Part shown: piece after piece, positions 57,860 through 64,000 of the stretch
How positions within the stretch are numbered: position 1 is the first letter of the stretch
Layout of the letters: each line of letters opens with the position of its first letter
Source: Pontibacillus yanchengensis
GTDB lineage: Bacteria; Bacillota; Bacilli; Bacillales; BH030062
DNA: 64,000 nt
Assembly: GCF_009856295.1 (NCBI RefSeq)
Contig: NZ_WMEU01000004.1
Location: 424,725 to 488,724 of the forward strand
Direction: 5' to 3'
The notes under the pieces: model-generated
What the model was told of the DNA's origin: nothing
The model's database searches: none
The model's input: only the letters and a program-made list of their open reading frames with translations
Made by a program: the position numbers and the translations under genes

Positions 57860-57986
57860 TCCTTATACCTTTTAAGAAAATGTTATACAGAAACCATAGA
57901 AAAACTTCGACAGTTGCCTATCAATGGCAATATGCCGGGTTTTTCTAATGTAAAGCCTGTTACAGATAAGTGTGAAAGGAGTGTAG

Positions 57987-59062
<1,076 letters not shown>

Positions 59063-59074
59063 TGATAGGGGTGA

Positions 59075-60589
<1,515 letters not shown>

Positions 60590-60633
60590 GTACATGTAGC
60601 AAGAGGAAGCAACCTTTGCAGAAAGGGTGGTGA

Positions 60634-62962
<2,329 letters not shown>

Positions 62963-62976
62963 GCAAATGCTAGAGT

Positions 62977-63103
62977 AAAAACGCCCGTTTAGCGATGTAT
63001 GGATGTAATGGACCTTACTGCAAAAAGTTAACTCGATGACCGTTAGAGAAGCGATGTTGACTTGTAAAGGAGTAATCCTCTAGTCGCTGGGCGTTGATAC
63101 GAA
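62977..63103. repeat. Palindromic intergenic element inside the ATP synthase operon
   Basis: Starts AAAACGCCCGTTTAGCGATG, ends CTCTAGTCGCTGGGCGTTG; core GCGATGTTGACTTGTAAAGG. Reversed short form, somewhat decayed. It lies between atpD and atpC. Confidence 0.75.
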
Positions 63104-63173
63104 ATGTGGCTCTATGTCACATCATAGCATTTACTACAGCGTCTAATTCGAATATTACTTAGACATGGGGGTT

Positions 63174-63633
<460 letters not shown>

Positions 63634-63635
63634 AC

Positions 63636-63680
63636 AAAAAGCCTTAGCACTACCGGACGCGGTAGCGCTAAGGCTTTTTT
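63636..63680 (+). terminator. Terminator of the ATP synthase operon
   Basis: GCCTTAGC (63641-63648) with GCTAAGGC (63667-63674) and CTACC/GGTAG inside, flanked by an A-run and TTTTTT. Confidence 0.93.
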
Positions 63681-63744
63681 GTGTTGTTTGAATCTATTAC
63701 TGGCTTTTCAGGAGAGTGAGCTGTGAAATTGGGAGCTGGAGCAG

Positions 63745-63970
63745 ATATGCGGAGTAGGGAATGGCGGATAACAGAAAGAGAGTGACGGATAACGGGAGGA
63801 AAATAGAGAATAAAAGTAGGAAGTAAAGCATAACTAAGGCAAGAAGCAGATAACAAAAAGAATTGAGCGGGAAAGAGGGAGATACCCACGTATCTCGCCC
63901 GAGAACCTGCGCATATCCGAGCTAAACCCACGCATATCGCCCGAGAACCCACGCGAATCCTCCCAGCCCC
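63745..63970. repeat. Two phased tracts side by side (GGATAAC and CCCACGCATATC words)
   Basis: GGATAAC-like words have ATAAC at 63768, 63789, 63810 (ATAAA), 63830 and 63850 (steps 21, 21, 20, 20). Then CCCACGCATATC-like words have CG at 63889, 63910, 63931 and 63952 (three exact 21-bp steps). The rest of the window to 64000 holds no gene; a minus-strand frame here is low-complexity. Confidence 0.75.
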
Positions 63971-64000
63971 TGCCCCCACCAAGCCCACCCAGATTTATCC

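Noticed and set aside
63668..63988. 106-codon minus-strand frame after atpC
   Set aside because: Lies over the terminator and two phased repeat tracts; repetitive protein.

Overview
The window is a continuous stretch of chromosome from a spore-forming member of the Bacillaceae. Gene order follows the Bacillus subtilis segment ywiB-argS ... ywjD/E/F ... rpoE-pyrG-ywjG-spo0F-fbaA-tal-murA2-glpX-rho-rpmE-tdk ... prfA-prmC-spoIIR-ywlC-ywlD-ywlE-rpiB-ywlG-glyA-upp-mnaA-atp almost gene for gene. Spo0F, SpoIIR and a YhcN/YlaJ-type lipoprotein point to endospore formation. The protein sequences feel closest to the Halobacillus/Pontibacillus side of the family; that is an impression from memory, not a computed placement. 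I see no tRNA or rRNA gene, CRISPR array, prophage block or intact transposase.

Layout. 1-3.6 kb: three tandem genes related to the arbitrium receptor AimR, without a visible DNA-binding domain. 3.9-6 kb: ywiB-argS. 6.2-8.8 kb: a small XapX membrane protein, UV endonuclease and a cardiolipin synthase. 9-20.8 kb: a fatty-acid and branched-chain acyl-CoA block (FadF, thiolase, hydroxyacyl-CoA dehydrogenase, two acyl-CoA dehydrogenases, MeaB, a TetR regulator and the fused isobutyryl-CoA mutase IcmF). It has two palindromic operators and a consensus cre site in its promoters. 21.3-29.6 kb: rpoE, pyrG with a CTP-sensing leader, ywjG, spo0F, fbaA, tal, murA2, glpX. 29.7-31.5 kb: a decayed lipoprotein copy and its intact paralogue. 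31.7-38.9 kb: rho, a zinc-free type L31 gene, tdk, a spore lipoprotein, prfA-prmC, spoIIR and a small unknown gene followed by a DnaA-box cluster. 39.3-44.1 kb: ohr, ywlC, mntP, a TauE permease and a rhodanese-persulfide dioxygenase fusion. 44.4-52.9 kb: ywlE with an insertion, a minimal chemoreceptor, rpiB, ywlG, glyA, HemAT, upp, mnaA. 53.4-55.6 kb: a secreted subtilase. 56.1-63.7 kb: the complete F1Fo ATP synthase operon atpZ-I-B-E-F-H-A-G-D-C.

The most unusual layer lies between the genes. Almost every gap between transcription units carries one of two kinds of repeat. The first is a set of degenerate tandem tracts with several different core words (GGAGCGA, GAGAGCA, CCCACGCATATC, GGATAAC), nearly all spaced 20 or 21 bp, which is two turns of the helix; in one tract 13 consecutive intervals are exactly 21 bp. 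The second is a modular palindromic element of about 130-215 bp whose optional internal hairpin shows compensatory base changes between copies. One copy sits inside the ATP synthase operon, and a remnant marks the breakpoint of the lipoprotein pseudogene. These repeats, the AimR-like trio, the DnaA-box cluster near ywlC and the cre site placed at an activating distance upstream of fbaA are the points I would examine first.
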